Source of the DNA: Cryptomeria japonica
Taxonomy: Eukaryota; Streptophyta; Pinopsida; Cupressales; Cupressaceae
Length of the DNA stretch: 64,000 bases
Assembly: GCF_030272615.1 (NCBI RefSeq)
Contig: NC_081413.1
Location: 164,023,080-164,087,079 of the forward strand
Direction: 5' to 3'
Shown here: one piece after another, positions 42,910-55,340 of the stretch
Layout: every line of letters begins with the position of its first letter
Position numbering within the stretch: the stretch's first letter is position 1
Translations under genes and position numbers: made by a program
Notes under the pieces: generated by a model
Told to the model about the DNA's origin: nothing
Databases searched by the model: none
The model's input: the letters and a program-made list of their open reading frames with translations, nothing else

Positions 42910-44438
42910 TGTTGGCAATATTGCATTATAATAGACAATGAAAGATTGTTGACATTTCAATAAGGATATTGAGAAGGTTGTTGATGATTATGGATATAAC
43001 TGATTAATGATGTTTACTGTCTTGATATTACTATTTTGTCATTGATGTCAAGAAATTGATTTTCTAATTCAGTATGATGTTTCCATATCTTGAGAAGTAT
43101 GATTTAAAGAATATAAAGATGTCGGTAGAAGACACAGGAAAGATTATGATGAATAAGGGGATGAATAAGATATTTAATGGGCAACTATTACCGAGTCAGA
43201 CAATGATGAGATCATGATGTTTAGATTTTTTTAACATCATACATATGTTGTAAATTGTAAGGTTAATACTATACTATGTTACCAAGCAAAGAACCTAGTC
43301 GGTAAACCCTAAAGTTATCGCTATCAGTTAATGAAGGTAGAATGTCTACCAAGTCAAGTTTAGTATTTACCAAGTTATAACCGAGTTGTAACTAAGCTAT
43401 AACAGAATGCATTAAATGATTACAAGCGATACTTAATGAAGGAAGCTGATGAGCTGGAATTGATTAAATGATTGGTATGCCATGCATGAAGTTTGTTAAT
43501 GAATCTAAGGCAATGGAAAGTCAGCATGAAGATCTACAGTGCAGATTGAACTGCAATACCATGGCACAAGTTCCAAGAAATGTATGCAAGTTCCAAGGTG
43601 GGCTAAAACATTTTCAGATTGAAAGATGCATTGAACCTGGACAAGATTGAAGATTTGATGGCTATGATTGATCATGGGAAATGTGATCAAGGAGATTAAG
43701 CGGTTACCTAATTGTTTATAAATAGGAAACTGTTGATAAACAATGCACGCGGGCAAGTGTATGCACAGGGATGCTACATAGTGATTACTGAGCATAGAAG
43801 CTTGAAGACCTATTTGAATAACAAAGTATAGAAGCCCAGCAAATGGACAAGATTGGTTCTATGTCTAGATTGTATTGAACAAATATGAATCTGCTTTAGC
43901 ATTTTAGATGTGAAGTTGCAGATAGATTTTTATTACTGTTATTTTGTGAAAGTGACAGAAAGTCTCTTAACCGAGTGGACTTAACAGTCTTATTTGTAAA
44001 ACCCTCTAGCAAGGTGACATTCTGATTGAGTGTTTGAAATCCTTTAACAAGGTCACTTCTAACAAGGTGAAAATCCTAACAGATCTAAGGGAAATCCCTT
44101 AATCAGGTCACATCTAGCAATGTGTTTGTAATCTTTAACAGGATTTGCTCTTAACCGAGCATACTCTAGAAGAGTGTATTTCTTAGTGGGTCCGAAATCC
44201 CACAGTGGTTTTTCCCTATTTGGGTTTCCACGTTAAATCTAGTGTTATGAGGTTTGAAATTTTTTATATGCTTTTGAGTTTGCATGTTTAACAGTTTTGG
44301 TTATATTATTGAAGTATATGTTATCAAGGTTGAATCTGATGTTTTTATGGAAGATTAAGTTTGTATGATTCGCGCCCCCCCCCCCTCTCATCTTATTGTC
44401 TATTAGATTTGTACTTTCATTTAGTATCAGAACTATCA
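42910..44438 (+). mobile_element. Solo LTR D (F/G family)
   Basis: A full-length LTR of the same family as those of F and G: start TGTTGGCAATATTGCATTATA, end CAGAACTATCA. No primer site, polypurine tract or coding sequence adjoins it. It is embedded in TA-array sequence on both sides (TATAT before, ATATA after), as expected after recombination between the two LTRs of a former element. The TA context prevents a firm target duplication. Confidence 0.82.
43717..43724 (+). promoter_or_regulatory. TATA box of the D/F/G LTR family
   Basis: TATAAATA, preceded by GCGGTTACCTAATTGTT. The site is kept in all family LTRs: 53514-53521 and 59626-59633 on plus, 45759-45766 and 51644-51651 on minus. Conservation in five copies and position upstream of the R-like region support a pol II promoter. 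Confidence 0.6.
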
Positions 44439-45065
44439 ATATATATGTGTGTGTACATACATACATACAATATATTGTCTTATATCTATAAGTATTCTAG
44501 GACAATTTATTGTCTTCAAGTAATACTTTAAATAGGCTTATGTGTTATATTTTGACCCTTCGGGGTGATCATTGTATTATGATAGACATATTCATATTTT
44601 TGAGCTTATATGATATGTGGCGGCGATGATGCATGTACCTTATTATGGTGGACTCTATTTATTATTTTTATGATGTGATGAATGGATGATGATTATAGAT
44701 GTATTGTGCTGATCTATTTATGATGCAGAGTGGATACTTATATATGTATGCTTATGATGTGCTACTAACATGTTTATGGATGCAGGATGAGTGATTATGC
44801 AAGTCCACATGTTTTGATGTGCATATATGCTGTATATGCGGATGTATATATATATTTATACACACACACACACACAGATATATATATACACACATATATA
44901 TATGTATATATATGTATACATATATATATATATGTATACATATATATATATATATATATGTATACATATACATATATGTATACATAAATAGATATATGGA
45001 TATTTATATATGTATATACATATATACATATAAGTACATATACTTATATGTATATATGTATATAC
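44439..45065 (+). repeat. Mosaic fragment: third partial copy of the palindrome arm
   Basis: It starts with TA/TG/CATA repeat, then about 45 bases of the arm flank (AAGTATTCTAGGACAATTTATTG, about 44491). It then jumps to the hairpin stem (GTTATATTTTGACCCTTCGG, about 44543, matching 41186 onward, same orientation) through to GTGCATATATGCTGTATATG, then another TA array (44843-45065). Confidence 0.82.
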
Positions 45066-46535
45066 TGATAGTTCTGATACTTAAAGATAAGTACAGATGC
45101 CAAGATAATAAGATGAGAGGGGGGTGGGTGAATCATAAAAACAACAAATTCAACCTCGGTAACATATACTTCAGTAATATAACCAAAACTACTAAACATG
45201 CAAACTCAAAAGCATATAAACATCATAACACTCATAACACCAGATTTAATGTGGAAACCCAAATAGGGAAAAACCACTATGGGATTTCGGACCCACTAAG
45301 AAATATACTCTTCTAGAGTATGCTTGGTTAAAAGAAAATCTTGTTAAAGATTACAAACACATTGCTAGATGTGACCCAGTTAAGGGATTTCCCTCAGATC
45401 TATTAGGATCTTCACCTTGTTAGAATTGACCTTGTTAAAGGATTTCAAACACTCAATCAGAATGTCAACTTGCTAGAGGGTTTTACAAATAAGACTATTA
45501 AGGCCACTCGGTTAAGAGATTTTCTATCACTTTCACAAAATAACAGTAATAAAAATCTATCTGCAACTTCACATCTAAAATGCTAAAGCAGATTCTTATT
45601 TTCTCAATACAATATAGACATAGAACTAATCTTGTCCATCTGTTAGGCTCTATACTCTATTTATTCAAAATAGGTCTTCAAGCTTCTGTGCTCGGTAATC
45701 ACTATGTAGCATCCCTATGCATACACTTGCCTGCATTCATTGTTTATCAACAGTTCCCTATTTATAAACAATTTGCCAACCACTTAATCTCCTTGATCAC
45801 ATTTCCCATGATCAATCATAGCCATTAGATCTTCAAACTTTGACCAAGTTCAATGTATCCTTCGATCTGAAAATGTTTTACCCTACCTTGGAACTTGCAT
45901 ACATTTCTTGGAACTTGTGCTAGGTATTGCGGTTCAATCTAAGCTATAGATCTTCCTGCTGATTTTCCTTTGCCATAGATTCTTTAACAAACTTCATTCA
46001 TGGCATACCAATCATTTAATCATAGCCAGCTCATCAGCTTCCTTCATTAAATAACACTTGTAATCATTTAATGCATTGTGTTACAACTCGGTTACAACTC
46101 GGTGAATACTAAACTTCACTCGGTAGACATTCTACTTTCATTAACTGATAGCAATAACCTTAGGGTTTACCGACTAGGTTCTTTGCTTAGTAACATAGTA
46201 TAGTATTAACCCTACAATAAATAGCATATGTATGATATCAAAACAATCTAAACATCATGATCTCATCATTGTCTAACTCGGTAATAGTTTCCCATTGAAT
46301 AACTTATTTCTCCCCTTATCCATCATATTCTTTTTGTGTCTTTTACTGATATCTTTATACTCATCAAATCATACTGAATCAGAAAATTAATTTCTTGAAA
46401 TCAATGACAAAATAATAATATTAAGATAGTAAACATCCCTAATCAATTATATCCATAATCATCAACAACCTTCTCAATATCCTTATTGAAATGCCAACAA
46501 TCTCCCATTGTCTATTATAATGTCGAATGCCAACA
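45066..46535 (-). repeat. 3' LTR of element F
   Basis: Same family as D and G. The end nearest the polypurine tract carries the extra 35-base segment ATCTCCCATTGTCTATTATA...GCCAACA. Confidence 0.92.
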
Positions 46536-46547
46536 ATCTCCCCCTTT
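46536..46547 (-). other. Polypurine tract of element F
   Basis: ATCTCCCCCTTT, that is AAAGGGGGAGAT on the coding strand, abutting the LTR. Confidence 0.87.
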
Positions 46548-46691
46548 GGCATTAATGGAAAAACCAATCTATTTGACCTAATTGATTCAAATTGCTGTGC
46601 TAAAAGAAAACATCCTAAAGTGTGTAAAGCAACATAAACTCTTAAAAGATATCATGTAGAGTCATCGAATTGATGCTTTCACCAAACTCGA

Positions 46692-47519
46692 TCAGTGAGT
46701 AGAAGATAGGGGTAGGACCCCTAACTTACTTCTGAGATACTCAAAAGTGTCCCTTGGCAGTGGCTTGGTGAAGATATCTATTATTTGTTCCTTTGTGCTA
46801 ACATACTCCAACACCACTTTCTTTTCTTGAGCTTCTTTTCTAAGATAATGATATTTGATAGAGATGTGCTTTATCTTAGAGTGCATAACAAGATTCTTTG
46901 AAATGTTAATGGCACTAGTATTGTCATAGAATATAGTTACTAGTTCGGTAACTTTCTCATTTATACCATCCAATAGTTGTTTGATCCATGCTATGTTGGT
47001 ACAATTTAATGCTGCAGCAATGTATTCAGCTTCTGCTATTGACTGTGAAACACATACTTGTTTCTTGCTAAGCCAACTCACTAGTCTTTCTCCTAAAAAG
47101 AAAGCTCCTCCACTTGTGCTTTTTCTGTCATCAATATTGCCTGCCCAATCAACATCAGTATAAACTTTTAAATCAAAATCATTTTTTTTCTGATATACTA
47201 AGCCATAATCTTCAGTGCCTTTCAAGTATCTGAAAATTCTTTTGATTGCTATCATGTGTGTTTCCTTAAGATCTGCAGAGAATCTTGCAACTATACCTAC
47301 TGCATGTGCTATGTCTGGCCTACTATGAACAACATATTGCAAATTTCCAATCATGGATCGGTAAACTATCTCATCAACAGATGCAGATTCATCATTCTTT
47401 GATAGTTTACAGCTGGTAGTCATAGGAGTACTTACTGGTTTTGAATCCTCCATTCCAAATTTCTTCAAGATTTCCTTTATGTACTTGGATTGAGTAATGA
47501 AAATCTCATCTTTCATTTA
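46692..47519 (-). pseudogene. Element F: RNase H and RT tail (long open stretch)
   Basis: A 274-codon open stretch on the minus strand: FITQSKYIKEILKKFGMEDS, STPMTTSCKLS, MIGNLQYVVHSRPDIAHAVG, RYLKGTEDYGLVYQ, DVDWAGNIDDRKSTSGGAFF, FYDNTSAINISKNLVMHSKI, DIFTKPLPRDTFEYL, ending LPLSSTH. All RNase H landmarks are intact in this segment. Upstream, it is cut from the RT by TAA at 47517-47519, where sister G reads CAA (LQILQMKN). Confidence 0.9.
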
Positions 47520-48275
47520 CAGTATCTGTAAACCTATAAAATACTTTGTCTCACTAATTAATGACATCTCAAATTCTTTTCTCATTTCATTTCCAAAGTT
47601 TTTACATAGAGAGTCATTCCCACAAAATATAATATCATCAACAAATATGGTTGAGATCAGTATTCCATTTTCATCATTCTTCATGTAAATATTGATGTTT
47701 TCACTTGTTCTTATAAAACCAATCTTGATTAAATAACAGTGCAATCTTTCATACCATGCTCTAGGTGCTTGTTTCAGACCATATAAAGCTTTGTTCAATT
47801 TACATACCTGATCTTTATTATTGTCTTCAGTAAATCCTTCAGGTTGTTCAATAAAAACTTCTTCTTCTAATACTCCATTCAGAAATGTAGATTTGACATC
47901 CATTTGATATACCTTGAAATTCTTGTAAGCAACATATGTCAACAATGTTCTTACTCCAAGTCTAGCCATAGGTGCAAAAGTCTCACCATAATCAATTCCT
48001 TCTTCTTGGGCATAACCTTTGTAAACTAGTCTTGCTTTATTTCGAATGACCTCTCCTTTTTCATTCAGCTTGTTTCTAAAAATCCATTTTGTACCGATTA
48101 CATTTTTGTCCTTCGGTCTTGGGACTAGTGTCCATGTGTCATTCCTCTTGATTTGATCAATCTCTTCTGTCATATCATTTATCCAATCTTCATTGTTAAA
48201 TGCCTCTTTCACTATTCTCGGTTCAAATTCAGATATCAGACATGTGTTCTGTCTCAGTTTGTTCCTTGTCATCAC
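47517..48275 (-). pseudogene. Element F: reverse transcriptase
   Basis: A 252-codon open stretch: [80 protein letters not shown] and the catalytic [11 protein letters not shown]. The frame matches the RNase H part and is interrupted only by the TAA at 47517. One residue of the LEGVRTLL block is missing against G ([10 protein letters not shown]), a small in-frame deletion. Confidence 0.9.
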
Positions 48276-49290
48276 TGGATCATCCTTATCTCCTATAATC
48301 TGACTTGGTGCATGATGTCTTCTGACATACTTGGCTAATACAGGCTCGGTAGGCTTTGTATGATCTTCTTCATCACTCAGTAACTAGATATTCTCTTCAT
48401 TTTCTTTTGCAGTTTTCTCAGTAGGACTTGTCGGTTGAACATAGACAAATTCCTCGTAATGTTCTGGTTCCTTGGAATTTCCTTCATCATTTCTTTCTGC
48501 AAATTCATCAATTTTCACATTTGCACTTTCTACTATTTTGTTAGATGATTTGGTCAGACATTTAAATGCTTTACTTCTAGAAGAATAACCAAGAAATGTT
48601 CCTTCTTCACTTTTCTGATCAAACTTGCAATTTCTATCATCCTTGTGTACATAGAATCTACTTCCAAAGATTTTAAAATAACTTACATTAGGTTTCTTGT
48701 CATACCAGATTTCATATGGTGTCTTCAAAGTACCTTTCTTCAGTTGTACTCGGTTCAAGGTGTAAACTGCTATGCTAATTTCTTCTCTCCAAAATGTTTG
48801 TGGCACTTTCTTTTCAATCATCAGGGTTCTGGCACAATCCACAATAGATCTATTTCTTCTCTCACTAATTCCATTTTGTTGTGGAGTTCTCGATGCAGAG
48901 ACTTGTCTTTTTATACCATGATCATTGCAGAATAAGTTGAACTCATCAGATGTGAACTCTCCTCCTCTATCTGATCTAAGATATTTCAGTTATCTTCCTG
49001 TTTCATTTTCAACTCTTGCCTTGTACCATTTAAACATTTGAAAAGCTTCTGATTTTTCTTTTAAAAAAATTACTGACATCATCCTTGACTAATCATCCAC
49101 AAATAATATGAAATATTTATCACCATAATAACTTTAAACTTTCATAGGACCACAAAGATCAATGTGCACAAGATCTAAAATTCCCTTAGAGGTGTAAGAC
49201 TTACTTGTAAAGCTTGATCTTGTAATTTTACCCATCTGGCATACTCGACACATAGCATTCTTAGGTTTTTCAAGACTCGATAGACCTCTT
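48276..49290 (-). pseudogene. Element F: integrase core and C-terminal region
   Basis: The minus-strand frame 48842-48384 holds CARTLMIEKKVPQTFWREEI, FGSRFYVHKDDRNCKFDQKS and GTFLGYSSRSKAFKC. Further upstream, to 49290, the core reads HIDLCGPMKV-like, DDxSRMMSVIFLKE and LRSDRGGEFTSDEFN with stops, including TAA at about 48990 (GR*LK) shared with G. Adjacent linker residues [11 protein letters not shown] follow to the RT. The HHCC part is in the next piece. Confidence 0.82.
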
Positions 49291-49900
49291 ACTCAGTGCT
49301 TTTTGTTTATTTTGATCAGATTATCAAAATTTACATGACAAAACCTTTTATGCCATAACCAAGTATCATCTATCTTTGCATACAAACATTTATTCCGAGT
49401 TGAGTCAAGGTGAAATGTGTTACCTTTTGTTTGTGTCTCGGTAGCAACTAACTTTCCATGCTTGTCATGAACTTTGACAATTCCTTTTTGAAATTCTATT
49501 CGGTATCCTATATTGTTTAGCTGTGCTACACTCAAATTGTATTTCAAACCTTCAACCCAATAAACATCATTGCATCTTGCATTGTCAAGAAGTGTTATGG
49601 ATCCTTTACCTCTTATCATACATGGTGCGTCATTACCAAATCTTACATAGCCTCCATCATAGTCTTCTAACATAACAAACTTGTGTTTATCACTTGTCAT
49701 GTGATGTGAGCATCCACTATCTATGATCCAAGAATCATTAGTATTTATGTGAGATATTAGGGCTTTTTCTTCATACCTTTCTTCATTTGATCCATCTTTG
49801 ATAGCCACATAGACTACTTTCTCTGAATCAATTTCATCTGATTTATCATCATTGGATTCCTCATCCACTATTAAGTATGACTTTCTATTTCTTCTTCTGA
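49291..49900 (-). pseudogene. Element F: protease and pre-integrase region
   Basis: The frame 49868-49293 starts in the acidic linker (DEESNDDKSDEIDSEKVV). It contains NDSWIIDSGCSHHMTSDKHK (DSG active site), FGNDAPCMIRGKGSITL, VYWVEGLKYN, then WLWHKRFCHVNFDNLIKINK, the first zinc ligands of integrase. Its own stop at about 49293 follows. Confidence 0.9.
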
Positions 49901-50880
49901 AGTCTTGGTGTCCTCTCTAATGATTATCTTTCTATCTATCATCTCAGTAATCTTTCTTTTCAGTAGAATCTTTGTCAGGACAATTAGAAGTCATATGTCC
50001 TATCTTATCACAATCGAAACATTTCAAAGGTAGTTTTCCTTTGTACTTACCTTTGCCTCTCGGTAACCTTCTGGCTAATAGTACTTCAAACTCTTCTTGC
50101 TTTCTGATTTCCTCATACAATTTGTGTACTTCCTCCATGTTCTTGCAAAATCTTTCTCTTGCTCCACTATGATCTCCTTCAGAGTACTTATACTTTCTTT
50201 CATTGTAACCATTAGATTCATCAAGATGAAAAGAACTAATGCAGATTCAACTTTATTTACCGATGACCCACTATTATCAAAGTTACTTAACTCAAATGCA
50301 TGTAGCTTACCAATAGTAGCATCTAAAGAAACTAGCATATTACGTACAGTCCTCAATTCATTGATTGCAGAGACTTGGATTGCATAAGCTGGTAGAAGGG
50401 TTCTTAACAACTTACTTGTTATATCCTTTTCTTCAATAGTTCCACCTGATCCTTTGATTTGATTGACAATCTCCTTTAGTCTTGTACTGTACTAGGTTAT
50501 GTTCTCACTTTCATTCATCCTCATAGATTCAAGTTGTCCTCTTAGACTATCCACTTTTTCTCTCTGAACATGTTCATCTCCTCCATATACTGATATGAGC
50601 TTGTCCCACATTGCCTTTGCATCATTGCAGCCTTCTAGATCATTAAACTCTGAATCAGTCAATGCAGATGATATTTCAATCATTGCTTGAATATGTTCTT
50701 GCTTTTCTTTTATCTATTCAATTGTCAATGGATAGGTGTTTGGTGTGATGAAATAATTCTCCAGATAATATACAACATATTCTCCAATTCCTGATAGGTG
50801 TAGCTTCATCCTTTTCTGCCATGTAGAGAAACTTTATTTGTTCAGCTTCGGTGCATCCCTCTTATAAATTTTTGGATCTT
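49901..50880 (-). pseudogene. Element F: gag, frameshifted, start codon lost
   Basis: Pieces 50683-50492 (IEISSALTDSEFNDLEGCND, DKLISVYGGDEHVQREKVDS), 50410-50075 (LRTLLPAYAIQVSAINELRT) and, after a frame change near 50130, 50138-49944 with knuckle CFDCDKIGHMTSNC. Where G starts ATGTATAAGAGGG, F reads ATTTATAAGAGGG, so the start codon is lost. A stop follows within about 12 codons. Confidence 0.85.
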
Positions 50881-50920
50881 TGCCTAAAGTACCTTTAAAC
50901 TTTTTCTTACGAAGTCCAAA

Positions 50921-50932
50921 GCTCTGATACCA
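50921..50932 (-). other. Primer-binding site of element F
   Basis: GCTCTGATACCA, reverse complement of TGGTATCAGAGC, the exact iMet complement, two bases from the LTR. Confidence 0.92.
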
Positions 50933-50934
50933 AT

Positions 50935-52426
50935 TGATAGTTCAGATACTTAAAGATAAGTACATATGCCAAGCTAATAAGATGAGAGGGGGGGGTGAAT
51001 CATACAAGCTTATTCTTCCATAAAAACATCAGATTCAACCTCGGTAACATATACTTCAGTAATATAACCAAAACTGCTAAACATGCAAACTCAAAAGCAT
51101 ATAAACATCATAACACTCATAACACTAGATATAACGTGGAAACCCAAATAGGGAAAAACCACTATGGGATTTTAGACCCACTAAGAAATATACTCTTCTA
51201 GAGTATGCTCGGTTAAAAGCAAATCCTGTTAAAGATTACAAACACATTGCTAGATGTGACCCGGTTAAATGATTTCCCTCAGATTTGTTAGGATCTTCGC
51301 CTTGTTAGAAGTGACCTTGTTAAAGGATTTCAAACACTTAATCAAAATGTCACCTTGCTAGAGGGTTTTACAAATAAGACTATTAAGTCCACTCGGTTAA
51401 GAGATTTTCTGTCACTTTCACAAAATAACAATAATAAAAATCTATCTGCAACTTCACATCTAAAATGCTAAAGCAGATTCTTATTTGCTCAATACAATAT
51501 AGACATAGAACTAATCTTGTCCATCTGCTGGGATCTATACTCTGTTTATTCAAAACAGGTCTTCAAGCTTCTGTGCTCGGTAATCACTATGTAGCATCCC
51601 TATGCATACACTTGCCCACATACATTGTTTATCAATAGTTCTCTATTTATAAACAATTTGCCAGCCACTTAATCTCCTTGATCACATTTCCCATGATCAA
51701 TCATAGCCATCAGATCTTCAAACTTTGACCAAGTTCAATGTATCCTTTGATCTGAAAATGTTTTACCCTGCCTTGGAACTTGTGCTAGGATATTGTGGTT
51801 CAATCTAAGTTGTAGATCTTCCTGCCGATTTTCCTTTGCCATAGATTCTTTAACAAACTTCATTCATGGCATACCAATCATTTAAACATAGCCAGCTCAT
51901 TAGCTTCCTTCATTAAATAACGCTTGTAATCATTTAATGCATTCTGTTATAGCTCGGTTACAACTCGGTGAATACTAAACTTCACTCGATAGACATTCTG
52001 CCGTCATTAACCAATAGCGATAACCTTAGGGTTTACCGACTAGGTTCTTTGCTCAGTAACATAGTATAGTATTAACCTTACAATCAATAGCATATGTATG
52101 ATATCAAAACAATCTAAACATCATGATCTCATCATTGTCTAACTCAGTAATAGTTTCCAATTGAATAACTTATTTCTCCCCTTATCCATCATATTCTTTC
52201 TGTGTCTTTTACCGACATCTTTATACTCATCAAATCATACTTCTCAAGATATGACAACATCATACTAAATTAGAAAATCAATTTCTTGACATCAATGACA
52301 AAATAATAATATTAAGACAGCAAACATCCTTAATCAGTTATATCCATAATCGTCAACAACCTTCTCAATATCCTTATTGAAACGCCAACAATCTCACATT
52401 GTCTATTATAATGCCAAATGCAAACA
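50935..52426 (-). repeat. 5' LTR of element F
   Basis: Pairs with 45066-46535. Its far end reads TGCCAAATGCAAACA, so the coding-strand start is TGTTTGCATTTGGC. Confidence 0.92.
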
Positions 52427-52726
52427 TATATATATATATATTTATATATATATATATTTATATATATATATATATATATATACATATTAATAGATATATA
52501 TGTATATATGTATATATATGTATATACATATATACATATATGTGTGTATACACATGTATATATACATATATATGTATACACATCCACATATGTATATGCA
52601 TATACATATAGATATAGATATGTACATATATATGTTTGTGTATATATATATGTATACACACACATATATATAGATACACATATATATACATATGTATGCA
52701 TATACATTTATTTATATATAATATAT
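52427..52726. repeat. TA-rich array between inverted elements F and G
   Basis: About 300 bases of TATATA, TATTAATAGATA and TGTATACACA repeats, of the same composition as 41456-42909 and 60325-60500. It is the remaining piece of the array into which F and G inserted. Confidence 0.88.
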
Positions 52727-54222
52727 TGTTGATATTATAACAGACAAAGGGAGATTTTTGGCATTTCAATAAGGATATTGAGAAGGTTGTTGATGATTAT
52801 GGATATAACTGAACAAGGATGTTTACTGTCTTAATATTATTATTTTGTCATTCATGTTAAGAAACTGATTTTCTAATTCAGTATGATGTTGCCATATCTT
52901 AAGAAGTATGATTTGATGAGTATAAAGATGTCGGTAAAAGACATAGAAAGAATGTGATGAATGAGGGGAGGAATAAGTTATTCAATGGGCAACTATTACC
53001 GAGTTAGATAATGATGAGATCATGATGTTTAGATTGTTTTGATATCCTACATATGTTATTGATTGTAAGGTTAATACTATAATATGTTACCGAGCAAAGA
53101 ACCTAGTCGGTAAACCCTAAGGTTATCACTATCAGTTAATGAAGGCAGAATGTCTACCGAGTGAAGTTTAGTATTTACCGAGTTGCAACCGAGTAGTAAC
53201 AAAATGCATTGAATGAATAAAAGCATTATTTAATGAAGGACGCTGATGAGTTAGAACTGATTAAATGATTGGTATGCCATGCATGAAGTTTGTTAAAGAA
53301 TCTATGGTAAAGGAAAATTGGCAGGAAGATCTACAGCTCAGATTGAACCACAATACCCTAGCACAAGTTCCAATAAATGTATGCAAGTTCCAAGGTGGGG
53401 TAAAATGTTTTTAGATTGAAGGATACATTGAACCTGGTCAAGATTGAAGATCTGATGGCTATGATTGATCATGGGATATGTGATCAAGGAGATTAAGCGG
53501 TTAGAGAATTGTTTATAAATAAGGAACTGTTGATAAACAATGTATGTGGGGAAGTGTATGCATAGGGATGCTACATAGTGATTACCGAGCATAGAAGCTT
53601 GAAGACCTATTTGAATAATAGAGTATAGAGCCCAGTAGATGGACAAGATAAGTCCTATTGTATTGAGAAAATAAGAATCTGCTTTAGCATTTTAGATGTG
53701 AAGTTGTAGATAGATTTTTATTACTGTTATTTTGTGAAGTGACAGAAAATCTCTTAACCGAGTGGACTTAACAGTCTTATTTGTAGAACCCTCTAGCAAG
53801 GTGACATTCTGATTGAGTGTTTGAAATCCTTTAACAAGGTCACTTCTAACAAGGTGAAGATCCTAGCAGTTCTAAGGGAAATCCGTTAACCGGGTCACAT
53901 CTAGCAATGTGTTTGTAATCTTTAACAGGATTTGCTTTTAACCGAGCATACTCTAGAAGAGTATATTTCTTAGTGGGTCTGAAATCCCACAGTGGTTTTT
54001 CCCTATTTGAGTTTCCACCTTAAATCTAGTGTTATGAGTTTGATGATGTTTATATGCTTTTGAGTGTGCATGTTTAGTAGTTTTAGTTATATTACTAAAG
54101 TATATGTTACCGAGGTTGAATTTGTTGTTTTTATGGAGGATTAAGGTTGTATGATTCACCCCCCCCCCCTCTCATCTTATTAGCTTGGCATCTATACTTA
54201 ACATTAAGTATTAGAACTATCA
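52727..54222 (+). repeat. 5' LTR of element G
   Basis: Starts TGTTGATATTATAACAGACA, includes the AAAGGGAGATTTTTGGCATTTC junction at about 52746-52767, ends TTAGAACTATCA. TATA box TATAAATA at 53514-53521. Confidence 0.9.
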
Positions 54223-54224
54223 AT

Positions 54225-54236
54225 TGGTATTAGAGC
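54225..54236 (+). other. Primer-binding site of element G
   Basis: TGGTATTAGAGC, 11 of 12 to the iMet complement; the single difference is C to T. Confidence 0.9.
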
Positions 54237-54287
54237 TTTGGACTCTGGAAGAAAAAGTTTAAAGGTACTTGAGGCAAAGATCCAAAG

Positions 54288-55340
54288 ATGTATAAGAGGG
54301 ATGCACCGAAGCTGAACAAGTCAAGTTTTTCTACATGGCAGAAAAGGATGAAGCTGCACCTATCAAGAGTTGGAGAATGTGTTGTATATTATCTAGAGAA
54401 TGATTTCATCACACCAAGAACCTATCCATTGACAATGGAAGAGATAAAGGCAAAGCAAGAATATATCCAAGCAATGATTGAAATAACATCTGCATTGACC
54501 AACTCAGAGTTTAATGATCTAGAAGGCTACAATGATGCAAAGACAATGTGGGACAAGCTCATATATGTGTATGGTGGAGATGAACATGTTCAAAGAGAAA
54601 AAGTGGATAGTCTAAGAGGACAACTTGAATCTATGAGGATGAATGAAGGTGAGAACATAACCCAGTATAGTACAAGACTAAAGGAGATTGTCAATCAAAT
54701 CAAAGGAGCAGGTGGAACTATTGAAGAAAAGGATATAACAAGTAAGTTGTTAAGAACCCTTCTACTAGCTTATGCAATCCGAGTCTCTGCAATCAATGAA
54801 TTGAGGTCTGTACCCAATATGCCAATTTCTTTAGATGCTACTATTGGTAAGCTACATGCATTTGAGTTAAGTAATTTTGATAACAGTGGGTCATTGGTAA
54901 ATAAAGTTGAATCTGCATTTAGTTCTTTTCATATTGGTGAATTTGATGATTACAATGATAGAATGAGTAAGTACACTAAAGGGTATCATAGTGGAGCAAG
55001 TGAAAGATTTCACAAGAACATGGAGGAAGTACACAAACTGTATGAGGAAATTAGAAAGCAAGAACAGTTTGGAGCACTATTAGCCAGAAGGTTACCGAGA
55101 GGCAAAGATAAGTATAAAGGAAAACTACCTTTGAAATGTTTCAATTGTGATAAGATAGGACATATGGATTCTAATTGTCCTGACAAAGAATCTACTGAAA
55201 AGAGAGATTACCAAGATGATAGATAGAAAGATAATCATTACAGAGGATACTAAGACTTCAAAAGAAGAGATAGAAAGTCATGCTTAATAGCCGATGAGGA
55301 ATCCAATGATGATAAATCAAATGAAACTGATACAGAGGAA
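54288..55340 (+). pseudogene. Element G: gag
   Basis: ATG 54288 (MYKRDAPKLNKSSFSTWQKR) opens a 312-codon frame. Capsid landmarks are LENDFITPRTYPLT, EFNDLEGYNDAKTMWDKLIY, VYGGDEHVQREKVDSLRGQL, YSTRLKEIVNQIKGAGGTIE and KLLRTLLLAYAI; the nucleocapsid knuckle CFNCDKIGHMDSNC is at about 55138-55180. TAG at 55224 and TAA at 55251 interrupt the link to the protease. The TAG (R*KDNH) is also present in F; the TAA (GY*DF) is CAA in F. Forms the particle and packages RNA in intact relatives. Confidence 0.9.

Larger units (their letters stand above)
45066..52426 (-). mobile_element. Ty1-copia LTR retrotransposon F (minus strand, defective)
   Basis: LTRs 45066-46535 and 50935-52426 read TGATAGTTC...GCCAACA or CAAACA on the plus strand. 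The polypurine tract is at 46536-46547 (minus) and the iMet site at 50921-50932. The flanking 5-mers TATAC and TATAT agree in four of five bases within the TA array. The interior runs gag to RNase H on the minus strand in copia order. It is a sister copy of G, inverted relative to it across a 300-bp TA spacer. The coding region has many stops and a frameshift in gag. Confidence 0.94.

Noticed and set aside
39093-42960. Many long open frames (up to about 300 codons) rich in Tyr, Ile, His, Cys and Val
   Set aside because: They are translations of TA/TG/CA microsatellite arrays, occur on both strands and in several frames at once, and lack any protein-like composition.
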